From JAXGTD01 sp040775095 (lineage in GTDB: Bacteria; Pseudomonadota; Gammaproteobacteria; Chromatiales; Chromatiaceae), in the NCBI GenBank assembly GCA_040775095.1, contig JAXGTD010000046.1, forward strand, positions 1-28,142: DNA of 28,142 nt, written 5' to 3'. Under the pieces are notes generated by a model. That model saw only the letters and a program-made list of their open reading frames with translations, did not search any database and was not told where the DNA came from. The translations under genes and the position numbers were made by a program. Positions within the stretch are counted from its first letter, which is position 1; the number at the start of each line of letters is the position of its first letter. Of the stretch, positions 8,433-16,570 are shown piece by piece.

Positions 8433-9788
8433 ATGAATAGGACCCAGTGCAGACTCATTGCGATCACGCTGGTCGGGATCGCGCTCGGTGCCCCACAGAT
8501 GGCCTCTGCCGTGGCGGTTGTTCAATGCCCAGAGGATCAGGACGGCGACGGCATCCCGGCGGTCCATCCGGGGACGGGTGCGGTCCTGGACCCAGACGAT
8601 ACCGACCTCCCGAATGTCTCCTGTATGCACCTGACCGGGGGCGATGGCTGGGTGACGATGGGCGACGGCCGCGAGCTGTACATCTTCAGCTTCTCGGATG
8701 TCAGTTCCATTCCCTCGGCCCAGGTCCTCGATCTTGGGGTGTTCAGGGCAAACTCGCCGGCACCGACGATCCATACGCGCCAGGGCGACGAGCTCTACCT
8801 GACGCTGACGAATGTCGGGACCCTGAACCGGCCCGATCTGTTCGACCCACATACGGTCCATTACCACGGATTCCCCAACGCATCGGCGATCTTCGATGGG
8901 TTGCCGGAGTCTGCCGTCGCGATCAACCAGCAGGCGAGCATTACCTACTACTACAACAACATCGAGCCAGGGACCTACATGTTCCACTGCCACGTGGAGG
9001 CCACCGAGCACATGCAGATGGGCATGCTCGGGAACCTCTATGTCGATCCAATCCAGGATCAGACCGGCTGCGCCGGCGGTGCCTGCCCGCAGGCCAAAAA
9101 GGGCGGAAACCTCGACCCCAGCGCGCCGCTTGGCTACGTCTACAACGATGGTGACGGCTCCACCGGGTTCGACGTGGAGAAGCCCATCCAGCTCCAGGCC
9201 TTCTACCACGTGTTTCACGACGCCAGCCGCGATACCCAGCCGCTTCCGTTCGCCGAGATGATAGACACCTATCCGACGATCAATGGGCGCGGCTATCCGA
9301 TGACGGCCATCGCTGGACCTCTGCACGACTGTTACACGCCAGACGGCGATCCGACCCTCCCGCCCTGCCCGGAGAACGAGCCTGCCGGCGCGGACGCATC
9401 GCAGCCCTCACCGCAGCCCGTGAGCGCCCTTGTCACCGCGGACCAGGGCGACCGCGTCCTGCTGCGGCTGTCCAATCTCGGGGTAGTCAAGCACTACAGC
9501 ATCAGCGTGCTCGGGATCCCCATGAAGGTGATCGGTCGCGATGCGCGGCTGCTGCGCGGTACGGGCCAGTCCGTGGGCGAGAACCTGTACTACGACACCA
9601 ATGTCGTGACCCTGGGCGGTGGAGAGTCCACGGATGTGCTGCTCGACACGCGAGGGCCCGATGGGGTCATGAATACGGCCGACGACGTGCCGCCCGGCCG
9701 CTATTTCCTCTACGCGACGAACCTGAATTATCTGAGCAACAACGAGGAAGACTTTGGCGGCTACATGACCGAGATCGTGATCAACTGA
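8433..9788 (+). CDS. Split multicopper oxidase, subunit with the type 1 copper site
   Basis: This is a 451-aa exported protein (signal peptide ending near PQMASA, residue 26) with two cupredoxin-like domains. Domain 1 (about 75-210) has H140-x-x-H143-x-H145-G and, 40 residues on, H185-C186-H187 with a downstream H193 and M198. These are the ligand motifs of a blue multicopper oxidase: one type 1 copper and half of the trinuclear cluster. The Cys-to-His spacing is two residues longer than the usual HCHxxxH, so the exact type 1 His should be modelled. Domain 2 (about 330-450) keeps the fold pattern but has no HxH motif. An Asp-rich loop (DQDGDG, 35-40) may bind calcium. The protein alone cannot form a full trinuclear site; the missing ligands are in the next gene. 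Confidence 0.85.
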   Translation: MNRTQCRLIAITLVGIALGAPQMASAVAVVQCPEDQDGDGIPAVHPGTGAVLDPDDTDLPNVSCMHLTGGDGWVTMGDGRELYIFSFSDVSSIPSAQVLDLGVFRANSPAPTIHTRQGDELYLTLTNVGTLNRPDLFDPHTVHYHGFPNASAIFDGLPESAVAINQQASITYYYNNIEPGTYMFHCHVEATEHMQMGMLGNLYVDPIQDQTGCAGGACPQAKKGGNLDPSAPLGYVYNDGDGSTGFDVEKPIQLQAFYHVFHDASRDTQPLPFAEMIDTYPTINGRGYPMTAIAGPLHDCYTPDGDPTLPPCPENEPAGADASQPSPQPVSALVTADQGDRVLLRLSNLGVVKHYSISVLGIPMKVIGRDARLLRGTGQSVGENLYYDTNVVTLGGGESTDVLLDTRGPDGVMNTADDVPPGRYFLYATNLNYLSNNEEDFGGYMTEIVIN

Positions 9789-9813
9789 CTCGGCTTTCCA
9801 TTGGAGAACGGAG

Positions 9814-11145
9814 ATGAAAACCTTACTGATCCATACCGGAAGGCTGGTGGCTGGACTGACGCTCGGTCTGCTGACCCTGACCACCGCCAGCGCGAATGCC
9901 GAGATCCCCGGCATCACGGGACCAAACTTTTCCATGACCACGGGGACCGCGCATATCGCCACGCCCGATGGCGACAGCCTGTTGATCTGGGCCTACGGTC
10001 ACGACAGCGACCCGGTCCAGTACCCGGGCCCGACGCTGATCGTCAACCAGGGCGACACGGTCACGGTGACGTTGACCAACAATCTCCCGGAGGCGTCATC
10101 GATCGTGTTCCCCGGACAGGGATCGGTCACGCATGACGATCCCACGCCGGGCCTGTTGACCGGTGAGGCTGACTCGGGTGGGGGAACGGTCACCTACAGT
10201 TTTGTCGCGACCGAGCCGGGTACCTACCTCTATCACAGTGGCACCCGGCCAGAGCTCCAGATCGAAATGGGGTTGGTCGGTGCGCTGATCGTCCGGCCCA
10301 CCGGCTTCGATCAGAACACGAACCGGACCGCTTACGGCCACCCGGACACCGCCTACGATCACGAGTACCTGTTCCTGCTCACGGAGATGGACCCGTACAT
10401 CCACGATCTGGTGAACTTCGGCTTTCCGCAGCTCGTCGATAACACGACGGCGTTCCCGGTATTTTGGTTCATCAACGGGCGCAATGGCGTCGACACCCTC
10501 GCGGCGGACTACGTGCCCTGGAAGCCCAACCAGCCATACGGCGCGCTGGCAAGGACACGACCGGGCGAAAAGGTGCTGATCCGCCTCATCGGTGGTGGCC
10601 GCGATCAGCATGCCTTCCATGCCCATGGGAACCACTCCTTCATCATTGCGCGCGATGGCCGCATGGTCAGCAGCGACCCGGACAATCCGGCCGTGGGTCC
10701 TGATCTGAGCACCGCCCGGTTCACGATTACCCCGGCGCCCGGCTCCACGGTCGACGCGCTGTTCGATTGGACCAGCAAGGGCCTTGGTTGGGATATCTAT
10801 GGTGACCCGACCGAGGCTGGCTTCGAGCACAGCTGCTCGGGTGCCGGACCGGACAACGTCGACCCCAGCACCGGCGAGGACTGCGACTTCCACGGGGTGC
10901 GACTGGACAGCAAGGTGGTGCTGCCCGGATTGCAGGACCTGACCTTCGGCGGCTGGTACAGCGGTAGCCCATTCCTGGGCCACTTCGGTCAGCTTCCACC
11001 GGGTGAGGGCGGGCTGAATCTGAACGGCGGGCTCTTTTTCATGTGGCACTCCCATAACGAGAAGGAGTTGACCAATTTCGATATCTTCCCGGGCGGGATG
11101 CTGAGCTTCGTCGTAATCGAGCCGCCCGGCACGCCGATTCCATAA
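9814..11145 (+). CDS. Split multicopper oxidase, subunit with the complementary type 2/3 ligands
   Basis: This 443-aa exported protein (signal peptide ending near ASANA, residue 29) has two cupredoxin-like domains. In domain 1 (about 40-163) the usual HxHG and HxH motifs are replaced (SSIVFPGQG and Y140-H141-S142-G143). Domain 2 (about 245-437) has H266-x-x-H269-x-H271-G and W411-H412-S413-H414. An HSH motif with Ser instead of Cys is the form found in the domain of laccase-type oxidases that lacks type 1 copper. This subunit therefore supplies two HxH pairs and no type 1 site, which complements the preceding protein. GGAGAACGGAG precedes the ATG, 25 bases after the previous stop. An active site shared between the two subunits is an inference. 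Confidence 0.85.
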   Translation: MKTLLIHTGRLVAGLTLGLLTLTTASANAEIPGITGPNFSMTTGTAHIATPDGDSLLIWAYGHDSDPVQYPGPTLIVNQGDTVTVTLTNNLPEASSIVFPGQGSVTHDDPTPGLLTGEADSGGGTVTYSFVATEPGTYLYHSGTRPELQIEMGLVGALIVRPTGFDQNTNRTAYGHPDTAYDHEYLFLLTEMDPYIHDLVNFGFPQLVDNTTAFPVFWFINGRNGVDTLAADYVPWKPNQPYGALARTRPGEKVLIRLIGGGRDQHAFHAHGNHSFIIARDGRMVSSDPDNPAVGPDLSTARFTITPAPGSTVDALFDWTSKGLGWDIYGDPTEAGFEHSCSGAGPDNVDPSTGEDCDFHGVRLDSKVVLPGLQDLTFGGWYSGSPFLGHFGQLPPGEGGLNLNGGLFFMWHSHNEKELTNFDIFPGGMLSFVVIEPPGTPIP

Positions 11146-11164
11146 CCGGGGGGAGGATAAAGCA

Positions 11165-12541
11165 ATGAACAGGAATACGATGATGAAACGCGTCCTGGCC
11201 CCCGCGCTCGTGCTGGGAGTCGCTGGGCTGGCGAGCGCCCCGGCGGTGGCAGTGGACTACTATCTGTGCGCCGGTGCGGTGACCAAGACCATGCCGGGCG
11301 GTGTGCCGGTCCCGATGTGGGGCTTCGCGCAGGTCGCCAACGCCCCGGCACAGGTGCCCGGGTGCGGCGCCGGTGCTACGGTTCCCGGACCGAAGCTGCT
11401 CGTCCCGGCGGGCGACAGCCTGACGGTCCACCTGTACAACGACGCCCTGCCAGAACCGATCTCGCTCGTCATCCCGGGTCAGGCGTTGCCCGATGGCTCC
11501 AGCCCGGTGCTGATCCCCGACGGTCAGGGGCGCGAGCGTGTCCGCTCCTTTACGTTCGAGACGGCCTCGGGCGCCGCGCAGGCCTACACCTGGTCGATGC
11601 TCCAGCCAGGCAGCTACCCCTACCAGAGCGGTACGCACCCGCAGGTGCAGGTGCAGATGGGGCTGTATGGCCCCATGACCCGGGACGCGGCGGTGGGGGA
11701 GGCCTATTCGGGTGTTCCCTACGACACCGAGCGCGACGTCTTCTTCAGCGAGATCGACCCGGCGTTGCACGCGGCGGTCCACAATGGGACCTACGGGACG
11801 ACTGGCCCCACGAGCACACTCGAGTACGTGCCGAAATACTTCCTGGTCAACGGCGAGCCCTTCGAGGATGGCGATCCCTGCCTTGGTGCGAGTGTGGCGC
11901 AGGGCGACAGGGTACTGCTGCGCCTGTACAACGAGGGCCTGCGGGAGCTCACGCCGATGATGCTTGGCTCGCACTTCGAGGTTGTGGCAGAAGGCGGTCA
12001 CAAGTACGGATTTGCCCGAAAACAATACTCCGTGCTTCTGCCGCCCGGCTCGACCAAGGACGTCGTCTTTACCCCGAGCCAGGGGGGTACCTTCGCGATC
12101 TTCGACCGTCGGCTCAATCTCACCAACGGCCCCGCGACCGGTGGTGGCTTCAGGACATGCCTGAGCGTCGACGCGGGACCAGCCCCCAGCAAGCACGTGG
12201 GCGATCTCGACGGGCTGGGTGTCATCCGTAGCGCCTACACCTGGCAGGCGACGGTGCGGATCACCGTGCACGACCAGGATCACAACCCGGTGCAGGGCGC
12301 GATCGTCAGCCGGTCCTGGACACCAGCGGGCTATAACGGTGGCCCGAACAACACCGCGACCTGTACCACGGACGCCTCCGGCCGGTGCCTGCTTAGCCGC
12401 CTGTTCCGTCGCGCGCAGACGGCCTCGGCGACCCTGACGGTGACCGGCCTGACTGGCGCCGGAGGGCCCGATCAGCCAGCGGACAACCACGACCCGGATG
12501 GCGATAGCAATGGCACCAGCATCGTGGTGCCGCGACCCTAG
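11165..12541 (+). CDS. Multicopper-oxidase-like subunit without copper ligands, with a C-terminal Ig-like domain
   Basis: This is a 458-aa exported protein (signal peptide ending near APAVA, residue 29). Two cupredoxin-like domains (about 30-175 and 195-335) align by pattern with the preceding proteins: the GSYPYQSGTHPQVQVQMGL segment corresponds to GTYLYHSGTRPELQIEMGL of the neighbour. Every HxH position is lost (Q154-S155-G156), so it cannot hold the catalytic coppers. Residues about 355-430 form an Ig/Big-1-like module (VRITVHDQDHNPVQGA, then TCTTDASGRC). GGGGGGAGG precedes the ATG, 19 bases after the previous stop. It most likely completes a six-domain ring as a structural subunit. A substrate-binding or surface-attachment role is possible. 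Confidence 0.8.
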   Translation: MNRNTMMKRVLAPALVLGVAGLASAPAVAVDYYLCAGAVTKTMPGGVPVPMWGFAQVANAPAQVPGCGAGATVPGPKLLVPAGDSLTVHLYNDALPEPISLVIPGQALPDGSSPVLIPDGQGRERVRSFTFETASGAAQAYTWSMLQPGSYPYQSGTHPQVQVQMGLYGPMTRDAAVGEAYSGVPYDTERDVFFSEIDPALHAAVHNGTYGTTGPTSTLEYVPKYFLVNGEPFEDGDPCLGASVAQGDRVLLRLYNEGLRELTPMMLGSHFEVVAEGGHKYGFARKQYSVLLPPGSTKDVVFTPSQGGTFAIFDRRLNLTNGPATGGGFRTCLSVDAGPAPSKHVGDLDGLGVIRSAYTWQATVRITVHDQDHNPVQGAIVSRSWTPAGYNGGPNNTATCTTDASGRCLLSRLFRRAQTASATLTVTGLTGAGGPDQPADNHDPDGDSNGTSIVVPRP

Positions 12542-12572
12542 GCAGACGCCAGCTCATCAGCGTCTTCCGCGT

Positions 12573-12588
12573 GGGCCATGGATGGCCC
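12573..12588 (+). terminator. Terminator-like hairpin after the third cupredoxin gene
   Basis: GGGCCAT (12573-12579) and ATGGCCC (12582-12588) form a tight hairpin 31 bases after the stop codon, followed by GCCCGTGTTT. The short T run makes it only a weak intrinsic terminator. It probably marks the end of the 3175-12541 unit. Confidence 0.4.
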
Positions 12589-12625
12589 GCCCGTGTTTCA
12601 GCGACCTTGAGCCATCGGGAACCGC

Positions 12626-12641
12626 GCGATCCGCGGATCGC
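12626..12641 (+). promoter_or_regulatory. 16-bp perfect palindrome upstream of the second gene set
   Basis: GCGATCCGCGGATCGC equals its own reverse complement. It lies in the 279-bp gap between the third cupredoxin gene and the gene at 12821, about 180 bases before that start. It could be an operator for a dimeric regulator. No clear promoter is visible around it, and a chance palindrome in GC-rich DNA cannot be excluded. Confidence 0.35.
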
Positions 12642-12820
12642 AGTTCTCGAGCTGAAAGCAGCCCTTCCGGTGTGTGGGTTCAATCAACGTCTGGCCTGAC
12701 GCGGTATCGTGCTCAAGGGGCCCGGCCGGCGGCCACGCTGGTGGAACGGCGGTGGTCGATGAGCAGGAAGGGGCGTCAGTGATCACGGTCTACCGCGACA
12801 GAGAGACCCCAGGAGCCATC

Positions 12821-13408
12821 ATGTCTGATCAGCGACCTCGACACAGTGTCATCACCCTCAACCGCCGGCTGCCAGTGGTGCTGGCGTTTGCTGCCTCACT
12901 CGGCTGGTGGCTGGCGGCGGCGGGGGCGGCGCCTCCGGCGGCATCACCCACGGCGCAGCCGGCAACACCGGATCTGAAGACGGTCCGGGCCATGATAGAG
13001 CAGGCCGACGCCAAGGCGCGCACCGAGCAGCTGCAGGCGCTGTCGAAGGATCTCAGCCCTCTGGAGCGGGAATGGGGGATCAAGCTGCTGGGCATCAGGC
13101 TGACCGCGGCCGGCTACGCGCTCGATTTCCGTTACAAGATCCTGGATCCGGACAAGGCGGCCCCGCTCCTGCTTCGCCAGTACAACAGCACCCCTTATCT
13201 GCTCGTTGAGCGCAGCGGGGCCAAGCTTGCTGTCCCCTTCACGGACAAGGCAGGGTCGCTGCGCTCTTCCGTGACCAGCGCGGATCAGATCAAGCCGGGT
13301 CGCAACTACAGCGCCCTGTTCGCCAACCCGGGCCGGCACGCCAAGCCCGGCGACCCGGTGACCATCGTCTACGGTGACTTCAAGGCCCAGCACGTCGTCA
13401 TTCAGTGA
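12821..13408 (+). CDS. Exported 195-aa protein of unknown function, metal-cluster associated
   Basis: The ATG at 12821 is preferred over upstream starts because AGGAG stands at 12811-12815 and the product then begins with a signal sequence or N-terminal anchor (about residues 15-38, ending near AAAGAA). An Ala/Pro linker and a short amphipathic helix (about 50-80) follow. Then comes a compact domain with the features WGIKLLGIRLTAAGYALDFRY, 'LVERSGAKLAVPF', 'GRNYSALFANPG' and 'KPGDPVTIVYGDF', which reads like an all-beta, cupredoxin-like or Ig-like fold. It has no Cys and no clear metal-ligand cluster. I have an impression of similar proteins near SCO and copper-oxidase genes but cannot name a family. 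The stop overlaps the next start (GTGA), so the two are translationally coupled. Confidence 0.75.
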   Translation: MSDQRPRHSVITLNRRLPVVLAFAASLGWWLAAAGAAPPAASPTAQPATPDLKTVRAMIEQADAKARTEQLQALSKDLSPLEREWGIKLLGIRLTAAGYALDFRYKILDPDKAAPLLLRQYNSTPYLLVERSGAKLAVPFTDKAGSLRSSVTSADQIKPGRNYSALFANPGRHAKPGDPVTIVYGDFKAQHVVIQ

Positions 13409-15891
13409 TCCGTCTCCGCGCAAAGCTGGTGAGAAAGGGCAGTATCCGTGTCCTCACGGTGCTGTCGATGGCTGCCTCGAGCCTGTTGTTGGCGGGGACC
13501 ATCGAGCCGGAGCTGCAGGAGGCCATCGAGGGCTTGGACGGCGGGGACCTCGTCGATGTCATTGTGCGATGCAATGACCCGGTCGATCCGAGGACGTTGC
13601 GCAATGGCGACCGACAGGTCCGTCGGGAACAGCTCATCCGGGCGCTACGCGCCAGGTCAGAGGCCTGTTTCGGCAGCCTGTCGCGGTGGCTGGAGACGAC
13701 CGCGCAAGGGCCGGTGGTGGAGCTCTGGGGAATCAACGGCATTGCCGCTCGGCTACCGGTCTCCGAGATCAACGGCGTTGCGCAAAGGCCCGCCGTGAAG
13801 AGCGTTGGCCTGGACGCACGGCTCGGGCTTCCCGGGCCGGTCACCTCCCGGGCTGCCCCGCCGCGATCCATCGCGATCGGCGGGGGCTTGCCCGAGTGGA
13901 ATGTCGAGGCCATTCGGGCCCCGGAGCTCTGGGGCCTCGGCCACGACGCCACCGGCATCCTCGTCGCGACCATGGACACCGGGGTCGATGTCAATCATCC
14001 CGCGATCGGCCCGAGCTGGCGTGGCGGGGGCAACAGCTGGTTCGACCCCAGCGGCGAGCACGCCACCCCGTACGACAGCAACGGGCACGGGACCTGGTCG
14101 ATGGGGATCCTCCTGGGAGGAGACGCCGGGGGGACGGCGATCGGTGTGGCACCGGGCGCCCGGTGGATCGCGGTCAAGATCTTTCAGGACAATGACGCGA
14201 CCCAGCTCAGCCTGATCCACGAGGGTTTCCAATGGCTGCTCGACCCCGACGGGGACCCGGCGACGGACGATGCGCCGGACGTGGTCAACAATTCCTGGTA
14301 CCTGGATGGCACCACCGATCTCTGCGACGGCGAGTTCTCGGCGGACATCGCGGCCCTCGAGGCGGCCGGAATCGCTGCCGTGTTCGCCGCGGGGAACACG
14401 GGTCCGGACCCGGCGACGAGCGTCAGTCCATCGAACGATCCACGCGTCGTCGCGGTTGGTGCCGTCGATGCCTATGGCAATGTCGCGGAGTTCAGCGGCC
14501 GCGGGCCCTCGACCTGTGATGGCGGAATCTACCCAGGCATCAGCGCGCCCGGGGTGGACCTGCGCACCGCGGACCTCAGCTTCGGTGGCCTCTTCCCCGA
14601 CTCCTACATCACCGTCAGCGGTACCTCGTTCGCGGCCCCGCATGTCGCCGGAGGGATCGCGTTGCTGATGGGGGCGTTCACCGAGGCCAGCCCCTCGCAG
14701 ATCAACTCCGCGATGGAGGCGGGCGCGCGGGATCTCGCCGCGGCGGGCCCCGACAACGACACGGGTCTCGGGCATCTCGATCTCGTCGATGCCTATGCCT
14801 GGTTGGAGAGCAACATCGGCTCACCCCTGCCCGGGGAGCTGCAGTTCAGCGCGGCAGATTATGCGGTGGACGAGAGTGCCGGTGGGCTCACGGTCACCGT
14901 TACCCGGGTGGCCGGCAGCGCCGGCGAGGTCACGGTTGATTACACCGCAATGGACGGCGCGGCTACCGCCGGAAACGACTATGAATCGCTGTCCGGAACG
15001 CTGACGTTCCTCGATGGCGAGACCAGTCTCACGTTCGACCTGAGCATCGTCGACGACGCGCTCCACGAGGGTGACGAGGACCTGACCCTGATGCTCGGCA
15101 ACCTGACCGGGGGCGCGGCCCTCGGGACTCCGTCCACGGCGGTCGTGACGATCCACGACGACGATCCGCCGCAACCGGGCACTCTACAGTTTAGTAGCCC
15201 CTCGTACAGCGTCGCCGAAGACGGCGGCGCGGTCAGTATCACGGTGACCCGCACCGGAGGCAGTGACGGCCCCGTGGCCGTTCAGTATGCGACGGGCAGG
15301 GGCAGCGCGAGCGCGAACCTGGACTATGCGCCGACGGGCGGTACCCTCAGCTTCGCGGACGGCCAGACGGCCAATGCATTCAGCGTGACCATCCTGGACG
15401 ATGCAGACGACGAGGCAGACGAGAATTTTGGCCTGGCCCTCGGCAGCCCAACGGGTGGCGCCAGCCTCGGCAGCCCGGGCAGGGCGCGCGTGACGATCCT
15501 GGATCAGGATCCTCCGCCAGTCCCGGATGACCAGGATGGTGATGGTTACTTGGCGGGCGCGGGGGGCGACTGCAATGACGGCGATCCGACGGTTCATCCC
15601 GGCGCGGCAGAGATCAAGCACGACGGCGTCGACCAGGACTGCAACGGGTACGACCTGACCATCGATGTGCTCGCGGCCCAGTACAGCGCGCGAGCCGATC
15701 TGCTGAGCGTGAAGGCGACCAGCGACCTGCGAGCGGGGGCGAGCCTGAGCGTCGATGGTCTGGGCGCCATGACCTGGAACAGGAAGACGGCCTCCTGGGT
15801 CATCTACGCGCGCGGGGTGGGTGGCAACCCGGGGACGGTTACGGTGACCGGCGTCGAGGGGAGTGAAACCGCGGTGGTCAGTAACCAGTAA
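13405..15891 (+). CDS. Secreted subtilisin-like serine protease (S8) with two Calx-beta domains and a MopE-like metal-binding motif
   Basis: The 828-aa protein starts at GTG 13405, overlapping the previous stop by four bases. After a signal sequence (about 1-31) comes an S8-type propeptide (about 35-160), then a complete catalytic domain: D191 in MDTGVD, H228 in NGHGTW, the oxyanion Asn region VNNSW/AAGNTGP and S408 in SGTSFAAPH. Two Calx-beta modules follow (about 479-591 and 592-708; each ends in an Asp-rich 'TI.D.DPP' motif, typical calcium binders). Residues about 709-752 (DDQDGDGYL, then GGDCNDGDPTVHPGA, then DGVDQDCNGYD) match the metal-binding repeat named after MopE, a copper-binding protein of Methylococcus. 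About 75 beta-rich residues complete it. It may process or anchor the large secreted proteins of the locus; that role is inference. Confidence 0.9.
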   Translation: MIRLRAKLVRKGSIRVLTVLSMAASSLLLAGTIEPELQEAIEGLDGGDLVDVIVRCNDPVDPRTLRNGDRQVRREQLIRALRARSEACFGSLSRWLETTAQGPVVELWGINGIAARLPVSEINGVAQRPAVKSVGLDARLGLPGPVTSRAAPPRSIAIGGGLPEWNVEAIRAPELWGLGHDATGILVATMDTGVDVNHPAIGPSWRGGGNSWFDPSGEHATPYDSNGHGTWSMGILLGGDAGGTAIGVAPGARWIAVKIFQDNDATQLSLIHEGFQWLLDPDGDPATDDAPDVVNNSWYLDGTTDLCDGEFSADIAALEAAGIAAVFAAGNTGPDPATSVSPSNDPRVVAVGAVDAYGNVAEFSGRGPSTCDGGIYPGISAPGVDLRTADLSFGGLFPDSYITVSGTSFAAPHVAGGIALLMGAFTEASPSQINSAMEAGARDLAAAGPDNDTGLGHLDLVDAYAWLESNIGSPLPGELQFSAADYAVDESAGGLTVTVTRVAGSAGEVTVDYTAMDGAATAGNDYESLSGTLTFLDGETSLTFDLSIVDDALHEGDEDLTLMLGNLTGGAALGTPSTAVVTIHDDDPPQPGTLQFSSPSYSVAEDGGAVSITVTRTGGSDGPVAVQYATGRGSASANLDYAPTGGTLSFADGQTANAFSVTILDDADDEADENFGLALGSPTGGASLGSPGRARVTILDQDPPPVPDDQDGDGYLAGAGGDCNDGDPTVHPGAAEIKHDGVDQDCNGYDLTIDVLAAQYSARADLLSVKATSDLRAGASLSVDGLGAMTWNRKTASWVIYARGVGGNPGTVTVTGVEGSETAVVSNQ

Positions 15892-15919
15892 CGGCCCTTG
15901 GAAGGGGCGGGCGGATCCT

Positions 15920-16570
15920 ATGAAACCAAATCTTTGTCAGTCCGTTATGCTTGCGTCTGGCCTGTGCGTCAGCGCGATGGGCGTCGCCTCCACGCCAGCA
16001 GAGCCGGGTGGCGGGCCGGTGCAATACCGGGCGCTGGGCCAGTTCGGCGGCGACTTCACGCTCACCCGTGTCGACGGTCGGCCGTTTTCGCTCCACGACA
16101 TCCGGGGCAAGATCGCGCTCATCTACTTCGGCTTCACGTCCTGCACCAGCACCTGCCCGATGACCCTCTCCAGTATCGCCACGGCGATGCGGATGTTGGG
16201 ACCCGCGTCGGCCCGGGTGCAGCCGCTCTTCATCACGGTGGATACCCGACGGGATACCCCGGAGGTGCTGCGCGAGTACGCACCCCGGTTCCATCCTTCG
16301 ATTCTTCCGCTGACCGGAACCCAGGAGCAGGTGGATGCCGTTGCTGCCGAATACCGGGCGCCGCTGTACGTACGCAAGCCCGATGAGAGTGGCGCCTACG
16401 TCGTCGACCACAGCTCCTATCTCTACGTTGTGCGCCAGGACGGACGATTGGCGAATCTTGTTCGGTTGGGCGATCCACCTGAGAGGATCGTTCATGTGGT
16501 CAACGGTTTGCTGGAAGAGGGCGACTCGCCGACCAGCACCAGCGTGTCACTTCGGGAGTCAGACCGATGA
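15920..16570 (+). CDS. SCO1/SenC family copper chaperone (first copy)
   Basis: SCO proteins are thioredoxin-fold, membrane- or periplasm-located proteins that deliver copper to, or reduce cysteines of, copper enzymes such as the CuA site of cytochrome oxidase. This 216-aa product has an export signal and the copper-binding set: C75-TST-C79-P and H164 in VVDHSS. The order FTLTRVDGRPFSLHDIRGKIALIYFGFTSC is typical of the family. GAAGGGGCGG upstream supports the ATG at 15920, 28 bases after the protease stop. The location among multicopper-like genes suggests it metallates the split oxidase, though cytochrome oxidase assembly remains the default alternative. Confidence 0.93.
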   Translation: MKPNLCQSVMLASGLCVSAMGVASTPAEPGGGPVQYRALGQFGGDFTLTRVDGRPFSLHDIRGKIALIYFGFTSCTSTCPMTLSSIATAMRMLGPASARVQPLFITVDTRRDTPEVLREYAPRFHPSILPLTGTQEQVDAVAAEYRAPLYVRKPDESGAYVVDHSSYLYVVRQDGRLANLVRLGDPPERIVHVVNGLLEEGDSPTSTSVSLRESDR

